Shown here piece by piece: positions 1-8,663 of a stretch of DNA of 64,000 bases. A program made the translations under genes and the position numbers. The stretch is from Tenuifilum sp040752515 (lineage in GTDB: Bacteria > Bacteroidota > Bacteroidia > Bacteroidales > Tenuifilaceae), in NCBI GenBank assembly GCA_040752515.1, contig JBFMGQ010000005.1, positions 60,853-124,852 of the forward strand, read 5' to 3'. Numbering within the stretch: the first letter of the stretch is position 1; the number at the start of each line of letters is the position of its first letter. Under the pieces are notes generated by a model, which saw nothing but the letters and a program-made list of their open reading frames with translations, was not told the DNA's origin and did not search any database.

Positions 1-1
1 A

Positions 2-277
2 GGGTTAGATACCGTTGATGCAAACGTTGAACTGGGATTTCAACCCGATGAGCGCGATTATGGCGTAGGAGCAAGTATTTTACGCGAGGTTGGGGTAAAA
101 AACATGCGACTTATTACCAACAATCCAAAAAAAATGAGCGGATTGGAAGGTTACGGCTTACACGTAGTTGAAAACATCCCCCTTGTAATTCCGCCCAACC
201 CATACAATGAGTTTTACCTAAAAACTAAACACGAAAGAATGGGGCACATTAACCTATTCAACCCCAAAAAGGATTAA
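2..277 (+). CDS. ribBA: RibBA C-terminal end (GTP cyclohydrolase II domain), 5' part outside window
   Basis: This is the last 91 codons of an open frame cut by the left edge. The residues RLITNNPKKMSGLEGYGL match the conserved end of GTP cyclohydrolase II, which opens GTP to the riboflavin precursor pyrimidine. The 'NNP..(K)..GL..YGL' signature is specific to RibA. In Bacteroidota this domain is usually the C-terminal half of bifunctional RibBA, whose N-terminal half makes 3,4-dihydroxy-2-butanone 4-phosphate, but only the RibA end is visible here. It ends 6 nt before fmt, so the two are probably co-transcribed. Confidence 0.85.
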   Translation, partial: GLDTVDANVELGFQPDERDYGVGASILREVGVKNMRLITNNPKKMSGLEGYGLHVVENIPLVIPPNPYNEFYLKTKHERMGHINLFNPKKD

Positions 278-283
278 AATCCT

Positions 284-1264
284 ATGCCAACCAAGGAGAA
301 CCCCCGCATTGTTTACATGGGTACGCCAGAGTTCGCCGTTGAACCCCTTAAAGCGATTCTTAAAGCTGGTTACAATGTGTCGGCTGTTGTAACAGTACCC
401 GATAAACCAGCCGGACGAGGTTTAAAACTTCAGCCCTCGCCCGTAAAGGTTTTTGCCGAGCAAAACAGTATTGCAGTTCTGCAACCCGAAAAGTTGAGAA
501 ATCCGCAATTCATTCAAGCACTCAAAGATATAAACCCCGATGTTGCCGTTGTGGTTGCTTTCAGAATGCTTCCAAAGGAAGTTTGGCAAATTCCCCGTTT
601 AGGAACTTTTAACCTCCACGCCTCACTCCTACCCCAGTATAGGGGTGCTGCCCCAATAAATTGGGCTATCATCAATGGTGAAAAAGAAACAGGCATAACC
701 ACCTTCCTCCTTGACGAACAAATAGATACCGGAAATATTCTCCTTCAAAAAGCTATACCCATAGGCGATACCGAAACGGCAGGAGAACTTCACGACCGAT
801 TGATGTACCATGGTGCAGAGCTGGTGGTTGAAACCATTAGGATGCTAACCCAGGGAAACATTGCTCCTATACCCCAAAATCAAATCAACACAAGCGGAGA
901 ACTTAAACCCGCCCCAAAGATTTTTAAGGAAACGTGCCGTATTAATTGGAATGAGCCATACTATAAGGTTTACAACCTTATCAGAGGACTTAGTCCATAT
1001 CCTACTGCATGGACTGAGCTTAAAGTCAGGAGGAATACTTTAGAGTTAGCTATACCGATAAAAATCTACCTTGCCGAAAAACTTGAGGAATACCATTCAC
1101 AAAAGCCTGGAACCATAAAAACTGATGGGAAAACTTTTTTACACGTTTACTGCTCGCAGGGGATCATTTCGCTAAAAAATGTTCAGCAGGCTGGCAAAAA
1201 AGCCATGGATATTGATGAATTCTTAAGAGGTTGGCAGAATACCGAATTTATTGAAATGCTATAA
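284..1264 (+). CDS. fmt: methionyl-tRNA formyltransferase
   Basis: This 326-residue protein has the usual length for Fmt, which formylates initiator Met-tRNA using 10-formyltetrahydrofolate. The N-terminal half carries the MGTPEFAV start of the Rossmann-like domain. It also has the catalytic segment NLHASLLPQYRGAAPINW, containing the Asn-x-His and SLLPxYRG motifs of formyltransferases. The C-terminal about 110 residues form the tRNA-binding domain (PYPTAW). The ATG lies 6 nt after the ribBA stop, and the stop overlaps the convergent glucosaminidase gene by 6 bp. No anomaly seen. Confidence 0.97.
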   Translation: MPTKENPRIVYMGTPEFAVEPLKAILKAGYNVSAVVTVPDKPAGRGLKLQPSPVKVFAEQNSIAVLQPEKLRNPQFIQALKDINPDVAVVVAFRMLPKEVWQIPRLGTFNLHASLLPQYRGAAPINWAIINGEKETGITTFLLDEQIDTGNILLQKAIPIGDTETAGELHDRLMYHGAELVVETIRMLTQGNIAPIPQNQINTSGELKPAPKIFKETCRINWNEPYYKVYNLIRGLSPYPTAWTELKVRRNTLELAIPIKIYLAEKLEEYHSQKPGTIKTDGKTFLHVYCSQGIISLKNVQQAGKKAMDIDEFLRGWQNTEFIEML

Positions 1265-2194
1265 GGGTTTTCGCTTCCTTAGGTAAATTATTTGGCCTGC
1301 TTCAGGTTCATCGCCGGGCCTCATCCTGTTTTTCCTGTATAGCGATTTTAGCTTTACCCCGTACATCTGCGAAATCTTATACATCGTTTCTCCCAGTTCA
1401 ACGGTATGAACAGGGTTTGACCTATCGGCCTTCCATCGTTTAGGTTGAATGTATAGTTCTTGCCCTGGATGTAGAATTGAATCGCGCGATAAATCGTTAT
1501 ATTTATATAACTGCCAAGGCATCAAGTCCAACTCCTTAGAGAGCGATTCAAAGGTATCGCCCTCCTTAACAACAATATACCTAATTCTATTTCTTGTAAA
1601 AACAGGTCGCGTTTTGTAAAGGTCTATTTCGTAATTATCCCAATCGGTTACAGCCGGTTTGGGAGGTTTTATGCTCACCGCTATTCCTTGATCGTACCGG
1701 TAAAGCTCATTTTCCTCAATTATCTTTATAAGCATTTCGGCATACTTGGGGTTAGTGGCATAACCTGCCTTTTTTAGTCCATGAGCCCAAGCCTTATAAT
1801 CGGTTGGGTTAAAATCAAATAGAAACGCATAACGCTTACCGCCTCTTAGAAAAAGGCTATGATCGGTAAACGATTGTTCAGGATTTTTGTATTTCCTAAA
1901 GCACTCGCTTTTCCTGTCATCGTTGTGGTAAATGGTTGCACCAGTCCAATCCTTATGGCACTTTATACCAAAATGGTTATTGGCATTTACTGCCAGAGTA
2001 CTGTTTCCATTATCGCTTTCAAGCATGGCCTGTGCAAGCGTTATGCTTGCTGGTACACCAAACTGCTTCATATTGCTAATGGCAATGTTAGAATACATGT
2101 TAATGTACTCCTCACGTGAAATTCGCTTTTGACTGTAGGTTGATAAATGAAATCCGGCTAAGATGCCAAGCAGTATTGCAAAATTTCTTTTCAT
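1259..2194 (-). CDS. secreted glucosaminidase (GH73-like) with two LysM domains
   Basis: This 311-residue protein starts with a signal peptide (MKRNFAILLGILAGFHLSTYS). Residues about 25-160 match the mannosyl-glycoprotein endo-beta-N-acetylglucosaminidase/FlgJ-like fold (ITLAQAMLESDNGNS, NNHFGIKCH). Residues 170-230 are a linker, then come two LysM peptidoglycan-binding repeats (YIVVKEGDTFESLSKELDL and HTVELGETMYKISQMYGV). It is a likely cell-wall hydrolase acting in the periplasm or outside the cell. It is the last gene of a panB-rluA-glucosaminidase run on the minus strand, 12 nt after the rluA-type gene. The exact role (division, remodelling, autolysis) cannot be told from sequence. Confidence 0.9.
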   Translation of the reverse strand: MKRNFAILLGILAGFHLSTYSQKRISREEYINMYSNIAISNMKQFGVPASITLAQAMLESDNGNSTLAVNANNHFGIKCHKDWTGATIYHNDDRKSECFRKYKNPEQSFTDHSLFLRGGKRYAFLFDFNPTDYKAWAHGLKKAGYATNPKYAEMLIKIIEENELYRYDQGIAVSIKPPKPAVTDWDNYEIDLYKTRPVFTRNRIRYIVVKEGDTFESLSKELDLMPWQLYKYNDLSRDSILHPGQELYIQPKRWKADRSNPVHTVELGETMYKISQMYGVKLKSLYRKNRMRPGDEPEAGQIIYLRKRKPL

Positions 2195-2206
2195 ACGACA
2201 ATAAAT

Positions 2207-2905
2207 CTACTCCAAGCCAAGTGTCAAAAACTCATTCCAAAGCTTTTCATTTGGCGGTGGAGCAACAATTTTAATATCCTCACCTGAAATTGGATGGGTA
2301 AATGCAAAAATACGCGAATGCAGGTCGATACCACCATCGGGGTTTGAGCGGGGATAACCGTACTTAAGGTCGCCACGGATAGGGCAACCTATTTTAGATA
2401 GCTGAGCACGTATTTGGTGATGCCTACCCGTGATTAGGTCAATCACTAACAGGTAATAATTCTCGGTTCTACCCACAAGTTCGTACTTCAGTTTTGCTAT
2501 TTTTGAGCCGCGCACCTCGCGGGCATAAACAAACGACTTATTCTTTTTATTATCGCGTAAAAGGTAATGCACCAGAGTTTGAGACTCAGCAGGGGGCATG
2601 TTTTTTACAATAGCCCAGTACTTTTTGGTTATTTTCCCTTCCTGAAAAAGATTGTTGATGCGGCTAAGACCTTTGCTGGTTTTTGCAAAGAGTACAACTC
2701 CGCTTACGGGCCTGTCGATACGATGGGTTACTTCCAGAAAAACGCGACCGGGTTTTCCATCGCGTTCCTTGATGAATTGTTTTACGGTTTCGACCAACGA
2801 TTCATCGCCGGTTTTATCGGCCTGTACAATTTCGCCACAGTTCTTGTTAACTGCTATAAAATGGTTATCCTCGAATAGGATTCTGTCACTTGAAAAATTT
2901 GTCAT
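2207..2905 (-). CDS. RluA-family pseudouridine synthase, S4-less
   Basis: This 232-residue enzyme has the RluA catalytic motif HRIDRPVSGVVLFAKTSKG (catalytic Asp in HRID, about residue 65). It also has the ITGRHHQIRAQLSKIGCPI block that closes the active site. It converts uridine to pseudouridine in rRNA or tRNA, and the substrate cannot be assigned. No N-terminal S4 RNA-binding domain is present: the protein starts directly with the catalytic domain (ILFEDNHFIAVNKN), as in RluA/TruC-like short members. It lies 8 nt downstream of panB in the same orientation. Confidence 0.9.
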   Translation of the reverse strand: MTNFSSDRILFEDNHFIAVNKNCGEIVQADKTGDESLVETVKQFIKERDGKPGRVFLEVTHRIDRPVSGVVLFAKTSKGLSRINNLFQEGKITKKYWAIVKNMPPAESQTLVHYLLRDNKKNKSFVYAREVRGSKIAKLKYELVGRTENYYLLVIDLITGRHHQIRAQLSKIGCPIRGDLKYGYPRSNPDGGIDLHSRIFAFTHPISGEDIKIVAPPPNEKLWNEFLTLGLE

Positions 2906-2913
2906 CGTTAAAA

Positions 2914-3729
2914 TTAGTATTGCTCTCGTTCATTGGGGAAATCGAGCGATTTCACGTCGTTAATGTAGGCCTGAAATGCGCCAAGCATTTCGGCATACAG
3001 GTTATGGTATCGCCTTAAGAATCTGGGCGAAAACTCCTGATTGATGCCAAGCATATCGTGGGTAACCAAAACCTGCCCATCTACATGCTTACCTGCACCT
3101 ATACCTATCACTGGAATTTTGATTTCCGATGCAACCTTTTGCCCCAAAGCAGCGGGGATTTTCTCCAGAACAATGGCAAAGCAACCGGTTTTTTCAAGCA
3201 GGTGAGCATCTTCAACCAACTTATTGGCCTCAGCCTCTTCGCGAGCTCTAACCACATAAGTTCCAAACTTATGAATCGATTGGGGCGTAAGTCCAAGATG
3301 CCCCATTACCGGTATACCCGCCGAGAGTATTCGTTCAACCGATTCGATAATTTCTGAACCGCCTTCGAGCTTAACGGCATCGGCACCGCTCTCCTTCATA
3401 ATCCGAATGGCGGAGCGCAAGGCTAGCTTTGAGTTGCCTTGATAGGTGCCAAAAGGCATATCAACCACCACTAAGGCACGCTTTACCCCTCGAACTACTG
3501 AACTGGCATGATATATCATTTGGTCAAGCGTAATGGGAAGGGTGGATATATGACCTGCCATTACGTTCGATGCTGAGTCACCAACAAGCAAAACATCAAT
3601 CCCTGCAGCATCCAAAATTCTGGCCATGGAGTAATCGTATGCTGTAAGCATTGCTATCTTTTCACCCCTGACCTTCATCTCCTGAAGCACATGGGTGGTT
3701 ACCACTTTTACTTTACTCTCGCTCGACAT
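2914..3729 (-). CDS. panB: 3-methyl-2-oxobutanoate hydroxymethyltransferase
   Basis: This 271-residue protein has full PanB length. PanB transfers a hydroxymethyl group from 5,10-methylene-tetrahydrofolate to alpha-ketoisovalerate, the first committed step to pantothenate and CoA. Family landmarks are MLTAYDYSMARILDAAGID, the Mg-binding VGDSASNVMAGH, DMPFGTYQG, the VKLEGG block and GHLGLTPQSIHKFG. It is first in a minus-strand run with the pseudouridine synthase and glucosaminidase. A TACCTTTG box 22 nt upstream (3751-3758) is a plausible promoter. panC and panD are not in the window. Confidence 0.97.
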   Translation of the reverse strand: MSSESKVKVVTTHVLQEMKVRGEKIAMLTAYDYSMARILDAAGIDVLLVGDSASNVMAGHISTLPITLDQMIYHASSVVRGVKRALVVVDMPFGTYQGNSKLALRSAIRIMKESGADAVKLEGGSEIIESVERILSAGIPVMGHLGLTPQSIHKFGTYVVRAREEAEANKLVEDAHLLEKTGCFAIVLEKIPAALGQKVASEIKIPVIGIGAGKHVDGQVLVTHDMLGINQEFSPRFLRRYHNLYAEMLGAFQAYINDVKSLDFPNEREQY

Positions 3730-3750
3730 AGTTCAAACATTAATAGATGT

Positions 3751-3758
3751 CAAAGGTA
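3751..3758 (-). promoter_or_regulatory. Bacteroidota -7 box for panB
   Basis: The minus strand reads TACCTTTG, an exact match to the Bacteroidota -7 consensus TAnnTTTG, with the predicted transcription start about 15 nt before the panB ATG. No TTTG is seen 19 nt upstream, so only half of the promoter is supported. Confidence 0.45.
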
Positions 3759-4033
3759 ATCTAATATTCAGGAAAATCTAAGCTAATTTATTAAAATAGA
3801 CAAAACTGACAAAAAGACACTCATTCACGGTTACAGCTGAAAGCCTGTGAATTATAAGCACATCAACTCTGATATAAACAAAGAAACCTGACAAAGGATT
3901 ACTGAAACTTCAAATAATTGTGACAGATTTTCGCCTTTTTATTGATTTTTTTAAATGGCATAATGATTGAGCACAAAGATAGGAACAACGAAATTTGAAA
4001 AAATCAAAGTATAACAATAAAATTTTTAAAGCA
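3759..4033. other. dnaK upstream intergenic region, no gene seen
   Basis: This is the AT-rich gap between divergent panB and dnaK. I see no ORF with a coding look. There is no CIRCE operator (TTAGCACTC-N9-GAGTGCTAA), so HrcA control of dnaK is not indicated. CTGACAAA occurs twice (about 3807 and 3889) without clear symmetry. No exact TAnnTTTG box lies at a good distance from dnaK. Confidence 0.5.
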
Positions 4034-5947
4034 ATGAGCAAGATAATAGGAATTGACTTAGGAACAACCAACTCATGCGTTGCCGTAATGGAAGGTAACG
4101 AACCGGTTGTTATCACAAACAGCGAGGGTAAGCGCACTACCCCTTCGGTAGTTGCTTTTGCCGAAAACGGTGAACGCAAGGTTGGCGACCCAGCAAAACG
4201 CCAGGCCATCATAAACCCACAAAAAACCATATTCTCAATCAAGCGTTTCATGGGTGAAACCTACGACAAGGTTGCACAGGTTGAAGTACCCCGTGTACCC
4301 TACAAGGTGGTTCGCGGCGAAAACAACACACCCCGAGTTGATATTGATGGTCGCCTTTACACCCCTCAGGAAATATCTTCGATGATTCTTCAGAAAATGA
4401 AGAAGACCGCTGAGGATTACCTGGGGCACGAAGTAACCGAAGCTGTTATTACCGTACCGGCATACTTCAGCGATTCGCAGCGTCAGGCTACCAAAGAGGC
4501 AGGCGAGATAGCTGGTTTAAAGGTTCGCCGTATCATTAACGAACCCACCGCTGCCGCATTGGCCTACGGCCTTGATAAAAAGCATAAAGACCTCAAGGTT
4601 GCCGTGTATGACCTTGGTGGAGGTACATTTGATATCTCTATTCTTGAGCTTGGCGATGGCGTTTTCGAAGTAAAATCGACTAATGGTGATACCCACCTTG
4701 GTGGCGACGATTTTGACCAGGTTATCATCGATTGGCTTGCCGAGGAGTTCCTTAAAGAAGAAGGCGTTGACCTCCGCAAGGATCCCATGGCACTGCAACG
4801 TTTAAAAGAAGCTGCCGAAAAAGCAAAGATCGAACTTTCCAGCACTACTACAACAGAAATTAACCTTCCGTACATTATGCCCGTTAATGGCATACCCAAA
4901 CACCTGGTAAAAACATTAACCCGTGCTCACTTCGAAAAGTTAGCCGACCATCTCATTCAGCGTACTGTAGAGCCCTGCCGTAAGGCATTGGCCGATGCAG
5001 GTTTACAACCTTCGGATATCGACGAGGTTATACTCGTAGGCGGTTCAACCCGTATTCCTAAAGTTCAGGAGGTTGTTGAAAAATTCTTTAACCGCAAGCC
5101 CAATAAGAGTGTTAACCCCGACGAGGTTGTTGCTATTGGTGCTGCAATTCAAGGCGGAGTTTTAACCGGCGAGGTTAAGGACGTGCTCCTCTTGGACGTT
5201 ACCCCTCTTTCATTGGGTATCGAAACCTTAGGAGGCGTGTTCACCAAGCTAATTGAAGCAAACACTACCATACCTACCCGCAAAAGCGAGGTGTTTACAA
5301 CTGCTGCCGACAATCAGCCTTCGGTTGAAATACATGTGCTGCAAGGCGAACGTCCTTTAGCCAAGGACAACAAAACAATCGGACGTTTCCATCTCGACGG
5401 AATACCTCCCGCCCCCCGTGGAGTACCGCAAATTGAGGTTACCTTTGATATCGACGCAAACGGTATTCTCCATGTAACTGCTAAGGATAGAGGTACTGGT
5501 AAAGAGCAGAAAATACGAATTGAAGCCTCATCGGGTCTTACCGAAGAGGAAATCAAGCGCATGCGCGAGGAAGCCAAACGCAACGAAGAAGCTGACCGCC
5601 GCGAGAAAGAGCGTATCGAAAAGATTAACGCTGCCGACAGCTTGATTTTCCAAACCGAAAAGCAACTCAAGGAGTTTGGCGACAAACTCCCTGCCGATAA
5701 AAAAGGTGCTATTGAAAATGCCCTTGGCCGATTGAAAGATGCCCATAAGAGCCAGGATTTGACTGCTATTGAGAACGCTACCAACGAACTCAATGCTGCT
5801 TGGCAAGCTGCATCGGAAGAACTTTACAAGGCACAAGCTCAAGCTAACGCAGGTGCCGGACAGCAAGCCAATGCTAATGCAGGTAGTTCATCCACAACGG
5901 GCAACGACCAGGAAGTTACCGACGTAGACTTTGAGGAAGTAAAATAA
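4034..5947 (+). CDS. dnaK: molecular chaperone DnaK (Hsp70)
   Basis: This 637-residue protein is Hsp70 from end to end. The ATPase domain starts MSKIIGIDLGTTNSCVAVME, with AVYDLGGGTFDISI and ILVGGSTRIPKVQ as the phosphate and adenosine motifs. The linker DVLLLDVTPLSLGIETLGG leads into the substrate-binding domain. The helical lid ends in a low-complexity Gln/Ala/Asn tail closing with DVDFEEVK, the usual DnaK terminus. I chose the ATG at 4034 because the upstream in-frame TTG at 3995 would add 13 lysine-rich residues that DnaK proteins lack. grpE and dnaJ are not adjacent. A strong hairpin terminator follows 19 nt after the stop. Confidence 0.99.
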   Translation: MSKIIGIDLGTTNSCVAVMEGNEPVVITNSEGKRTTPSVVAFAENGERKVGDPAKRQAIINPQKTIFSIKRFMGETYDKVAQVEVPRVPYKVVRGENNTPRVDIDGRLYTPQEISSMILQKMKKTAEDYLGHEVTEAVITVPAYFSDSQRQATKEAGEIAGLKVRRIINEPTAAALAYGLDKKHKDLKVAVYDLGGGTFDISILELGDGVFEVKSTNGDTHLGGDDFDQVIIDWLAEEFLKEEGVDLRKDPMALQRLKEAAEKAKIELSSTTTTEINLPYIMPVNGIPKHLVKTLTRAHFEKLADHLIQRTVEPCRKALADAGLQPSDIDEVILVGGSTRIPKVQEVVEKFFNRKPNKSVNPDEVVAIGAAIQGGVLTGEVKDVLLLDVTPLSLGIETLGGVFTKLIEANTTIPTRKSEVFTTAADNQPSVEIHVLQGERPLAKDNKTIGRFHLDGIPPAPRGVPQIEVTFDIDANGILHVTAKDRGTGKEQKIRIEASSGLTEEEIKRMREEAKRNEEADRREKERIEKINAADSLIFQTEKQLKEFGDKLPADKKGAIENALGRLKDAHKSQDLTAIENATNELNAAWQAASEELYKAQAQANAGAGQQANANAGSSSTTGNDQEVTDVDFEEVK

Positions 5948-5966
5948 TGAGTAGCCTATATGACTT

Positions 5967-5992
5967 AAGCCGCCTTTAAGGCGGCTTTTTTT
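5967..5992 (+). terminator. rho-independent terminator of dnaK
   Basis: A perfect 8-bp stem AAGCCGCC/GGCGGCTT with loop TTTAA is followed by a run of T, ending the dnaK transcript. Confidence 0.92.
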
Positions 5993-6150
5993 ATTTAATA
6001 CAACAAGTGAAAACTTTACCAATGCAACAATCCTTATGTGACCACATTTACCTAACTATTAGATGAACATATCCGAATTTAGAGTTTGCTTGAAATGTTC
6101 AAAAAATATGAATTACAAACCCATAATCGATTTTCTAATATAATTCGGAT

Positions 6151-6158
6151 TAAATTTG
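6151..6158 (+). promoter_or_regulatory. -7 box of the MORN-like gene
   Basis: TAAATTTG matches TAnnTTTG exactly and lies 54 nt before the chosen ATG at 6213. It supports transcription starting near 6165, after the dnaK terminator. No matching TTTG was found at the usual 19-nt spacing. Confidence 0.45.
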
Positions 6159-6212
6159 CATCATATACATTGAAGGGCATTCTTTTTGCAAATTCTTTTA
6201 AAAACAAAAAAC

Positions 6213-7013
6213 ATGAAACATATTGCTACCTTTTTATTTTTACTAATTATTTGTGGTACAGCCATTGGCCAAACCGAAAACGCAAGAAATCAAATTGACA
6301 GCAAAAACAGAAAGCAAGGCTACTGGTGTAAGTACTACCCAAATGGCAAAAAGGCATACGAGGGATGGTTCAAGGACGATAAGCCCATAGGCGAGTTCAA
6401 ACGCTACCACCAAAACGGAGAGCTAAAGGTAATAATGATTTACTCAGAGGCTTCGCCATACGTTTATTCTACTTTTTTTAATGAAGAGGGAAAAAAGATT
6501 GTTAATGGCTTTTACAAAAACCAACTCAAGGATAGCCTTTGGCAATACTACTCCGTGAACGGCAACTTGATTTTTGAAGAAAGATACAAAAACGGCATGA
6601 AAGATGGTAGAGCGCGCAGCTATTACTCCTCGGGCAAAATCATGGAAACCGCAAGCTATACCAATAACAATCTCAATGGTTTGGTTATTCTGTTTTATGA
6701 AAATGGCCTGAACAAAAGCATCATCCCCTACTCTAATGGTGAAATTGAAGGGACAATGAAGGTGTTTTACCCCGATGGTACTTTAAGAATTGAGGGTAAT
6801 TATAGGCAAGGCCTTAAGCAAGGTGAATGGAAGTACTACGATGCCAATGGAAAAATATTGCAAACCATCAAGTACATCGATGGAGTAGCCGAGAACGCTA
6901 ATGAATTGATTGAAAAAGAATCGAAGTACATGGATTCACTCATAAAGAATGCCGGTAAGTTAAAAGAACCTTCCATTGATGATGTTATGAACTCAATGGG
7001 AACTAAATACTAA
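6213..7013 (+). CDS. secreted MORN-repeat-variant (YwqK-like) protein
   Basis: This 266-residue protein has a clear signal peptide (MKHIATFLFLLIICGTAIGQ), which is why the start at 6213 is preferred over the upstream ATG at 6186. The body is a string of about 22-residue repeats of the form G-x-W-x-x-Y-Y-x-N-G-K (KQGYWCKYYPNGKKAYEG, DSLWQYYSVNGNLIFEERY, QGEWKYYDANGKILQ). This is the MORN_2 pattern of the YwqK family. Such proteins are common in Bacteroidota envelopes and are often labelled 'antitoxin' by transfer, which nothing here supports. The C-terminal 40 residues are helical and charged. A subtilase gene follows 12 nt downstream, so a shared transcript is likely. Function unknown. Confidence 0.85.
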   Translation: MKHIATFLFLLIICGTAIGQTENARNQIDSKNRKQGYWCKYYPNGKKAYEGWFKDDKPIGEFKRYHQNGELKVIMIYSEASPYVYSTFFNEEGKKIVNGFYKNQLKDSLWQYYSVNGNLIFEERYKNGMKDGRARSYYSSGKIMETASYTNNNLNGLVILFYENGLNKSIIPYSNGEIEGTMKVFYPDGTLRIEGNYRQGLKQGEWKYYDANGKILQTIKYIDGVAENANELIEKESKYMDSLIKNAGKLKEPSIDDVMNSMGTKY

Positions 7014-7025
7014 AATTCATCTGTA

Positions 7026-8663
7026 ATGAACACGTCGCTGCTTAAATATCTGTCATTCATACTATTAATTGCCACTGCAAGTACATTACCTATCAGTATT
7101 TCTGCCCAAGCAAAATACTTCATTGGATTTACTGATAAGCAAAATTCAACTTACTCAGTTGATAAACCCAACGAGTTCCTTTCCGCAAGAGCAATTGAAC
7201 GCCGACAAAAACAGGGCATTGCCATTACCACCGACGACCTGCCTGTATCATCATACTACATAAACCAGGTGGCACAAATAGCTACTACAATTCATTATCC
7301 CTTACGATGGTTTAATGGAGTTATTGCCACCCTAACACCCCAACAGCTTACAGCCATTCAAGAACTTTCGTTTGTAAAAAGCGTAACTAAGATTTTTGAG
7401 CCAACAAAATCGTTAACTGATGAAGTAACCGAATGGCAGCCACTAAGTCAGATAGATAAAAATGTTTTTGCCAACCTCAACTATGGCGCATCGTACACAC
7501 AGGTTGCCATGATGAATGGACATATACTGCACGGCAATGGCTACTTTGGCGACGGAATGGTTATTGCAGTTCTCGATGCAGGGTTTTTAAATGCAAACAC
7601 ACATAGCGCATTCGATAGCCTATGGCAAAAGGGGCGAATATTGGGTACCCGCGACTTTGTTAATCCACAATCGGACATCTATAAGGAGCATTACCATGGC
7701 ACCATGGTATTATCGACCATGGGGGGATATGTCGATGGAAATCTGATTGGAACAGCCCCAAGGGCAAAGTACTGGTTAATCAGAACCGAAGATGCTGCAA
7801 CCGAACAAATTATTGAGGAGTACAACTGGGCTGCTGGCGCCGAGTTTGCCGATAGCGCTGGAGCCGACATTATAAATTCATCGCTAGGATATACCACGTT
7901 TGATGTGGTAGGGCAAAACCATGCCTACCAGGATTTGAATGGCAACACGGCTCTTGTCACACTTGCTGCCAACATGGCAGCAAGCAAGGGCTTGGTGGTG
8001 GTGGTAAGTGCCGGAAACGACGGGAACTCCCCATGGCATTACATTTCAGTGCCCGCCGATTCGCCTTACGTACTAACTGTTGGAGCTGTGGATAACAAGA
8101 AAATGAAAGCCGATTTCAGCTCTTTTGGGTCCACAGCCGATGGGCGCATTAAACCTGATGTTTGCGCTATGGGCAAAGGCACTGTTTTGGCTAATGCCAC
8201 AGGGTCAATTTATACTTCGAATGGCACTTCATTCTCATCGCCCTTGATGGCGGGCATGGTGGCTTGCCTATGGCAGGCAAAACCTACTCTCACAGCCCAG
8301 CAAATTATTGAATTGATAAAAAGTTCATCATCAAATTACAGTTCACCCGATAATAGCATAGGTTTTGGCATCCCCGATTTTGCATTAGCTTCAAAATCCA
8401 ATATTGCTGTTTTGCCCAAAACCATGGAGTTATGGCCTAACCCCTTCACCTCAAAAATCAACGTAAACGTTAGCAAACCTAATACAAAAGTAACCATCTG
8501 GGTTTGTAACGCTAACGGCCAAATACTTTTTTCCAAAAATTTAATAAGCAACGGTACTGGGTTAGTTGAAGCTGAACTCCCCGTGGATTTGCCTAAAGGG
8601 GTATATATAATTTCGCTCAGTACCGCAGAAACTACCTATTATGTTATGGGTATTAAACAATGA
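7026..8663 (+). CDS. secreted S8 family subtilase with type IX C-terminal sorting domain
   Basis: This 545-residue protein has a signal peptide (about residues 1-28), an inhibitor-like propeptide (about 30-125) and a subtilisin domain. The triad is visible as D184 (VIAVLDAG), H224 (HYHGTMV) and S402 (NGTSFSSPLMAG), with oxyanion Asn in VVSAGNDGNSPW. The last about 75 residues (ELWPNPFTSKINV..., ending in YYVMGIKQ) form a Por-type sorting domain. That predicts export to the periplasm by Sec and to the surface or medium by type IX secretion. The stop overlaps the xseA start (ATGATGG), so translation is probably coupled. Confidence 0.93.
   Translation: MNTSLLKYLSFILLIATASTLPISISAQAKYFIGFTDKQNSTYSVDKPNEFLSARAIERRQKQGIAITTDDLPVSSYYINQVAQIATTIHYPLRWFNGVIATLTPQQLTAIQELSFVKSVTKIFEPTKSLTDEVTEWQPLSQIDKNVFANLNYGASYTQVAMMNGHILHGNGYFGDGMVIAVLDAGFLNANTHSAFDSLWQKGRILGTRDFVNPQSDIYKEHYHGTMVLSTMGGYVDGNLIGTAPRAKYWLIRTEDAATEQIIEEYNWAAGAEFADSAGADIINSSLGYTTFDVVGQNHAYQDLNGNTALVTLAANMAASKGLVVVVSAGNDGNSPWHYISVPADSPYVLTVGAVDNKKMKADFSSFGSTADGRIKPDVCAMGKGTVLANATGSIYTSNGTSFSSPLMAGMVACLWQAKPTLTAQQIIELIKSSSSNYSSPDNSIGFGIPDFALASKSNIAVLPKTMELWPNPFTSKINVNVSKPNTKVTIWVCNANGQILFSKNLISNGTGLVEAELPVDLPKGVYIISLSTAETTYYVMGIKQ

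Noticed and set aside
3759..4033. CIRCE heat-shock operator upstream of dnaK
   Set aside because: No TTAGCACTC/GAGTGCTAA inverted repeat is present in the gap.
6213..7013. Toxin-antitoxin antitoxin (a common label for YwqK-like proteins)
   Set aside because: The protein has a signal peptide and MORN-type repeats, and no toxin gene is adjacent.
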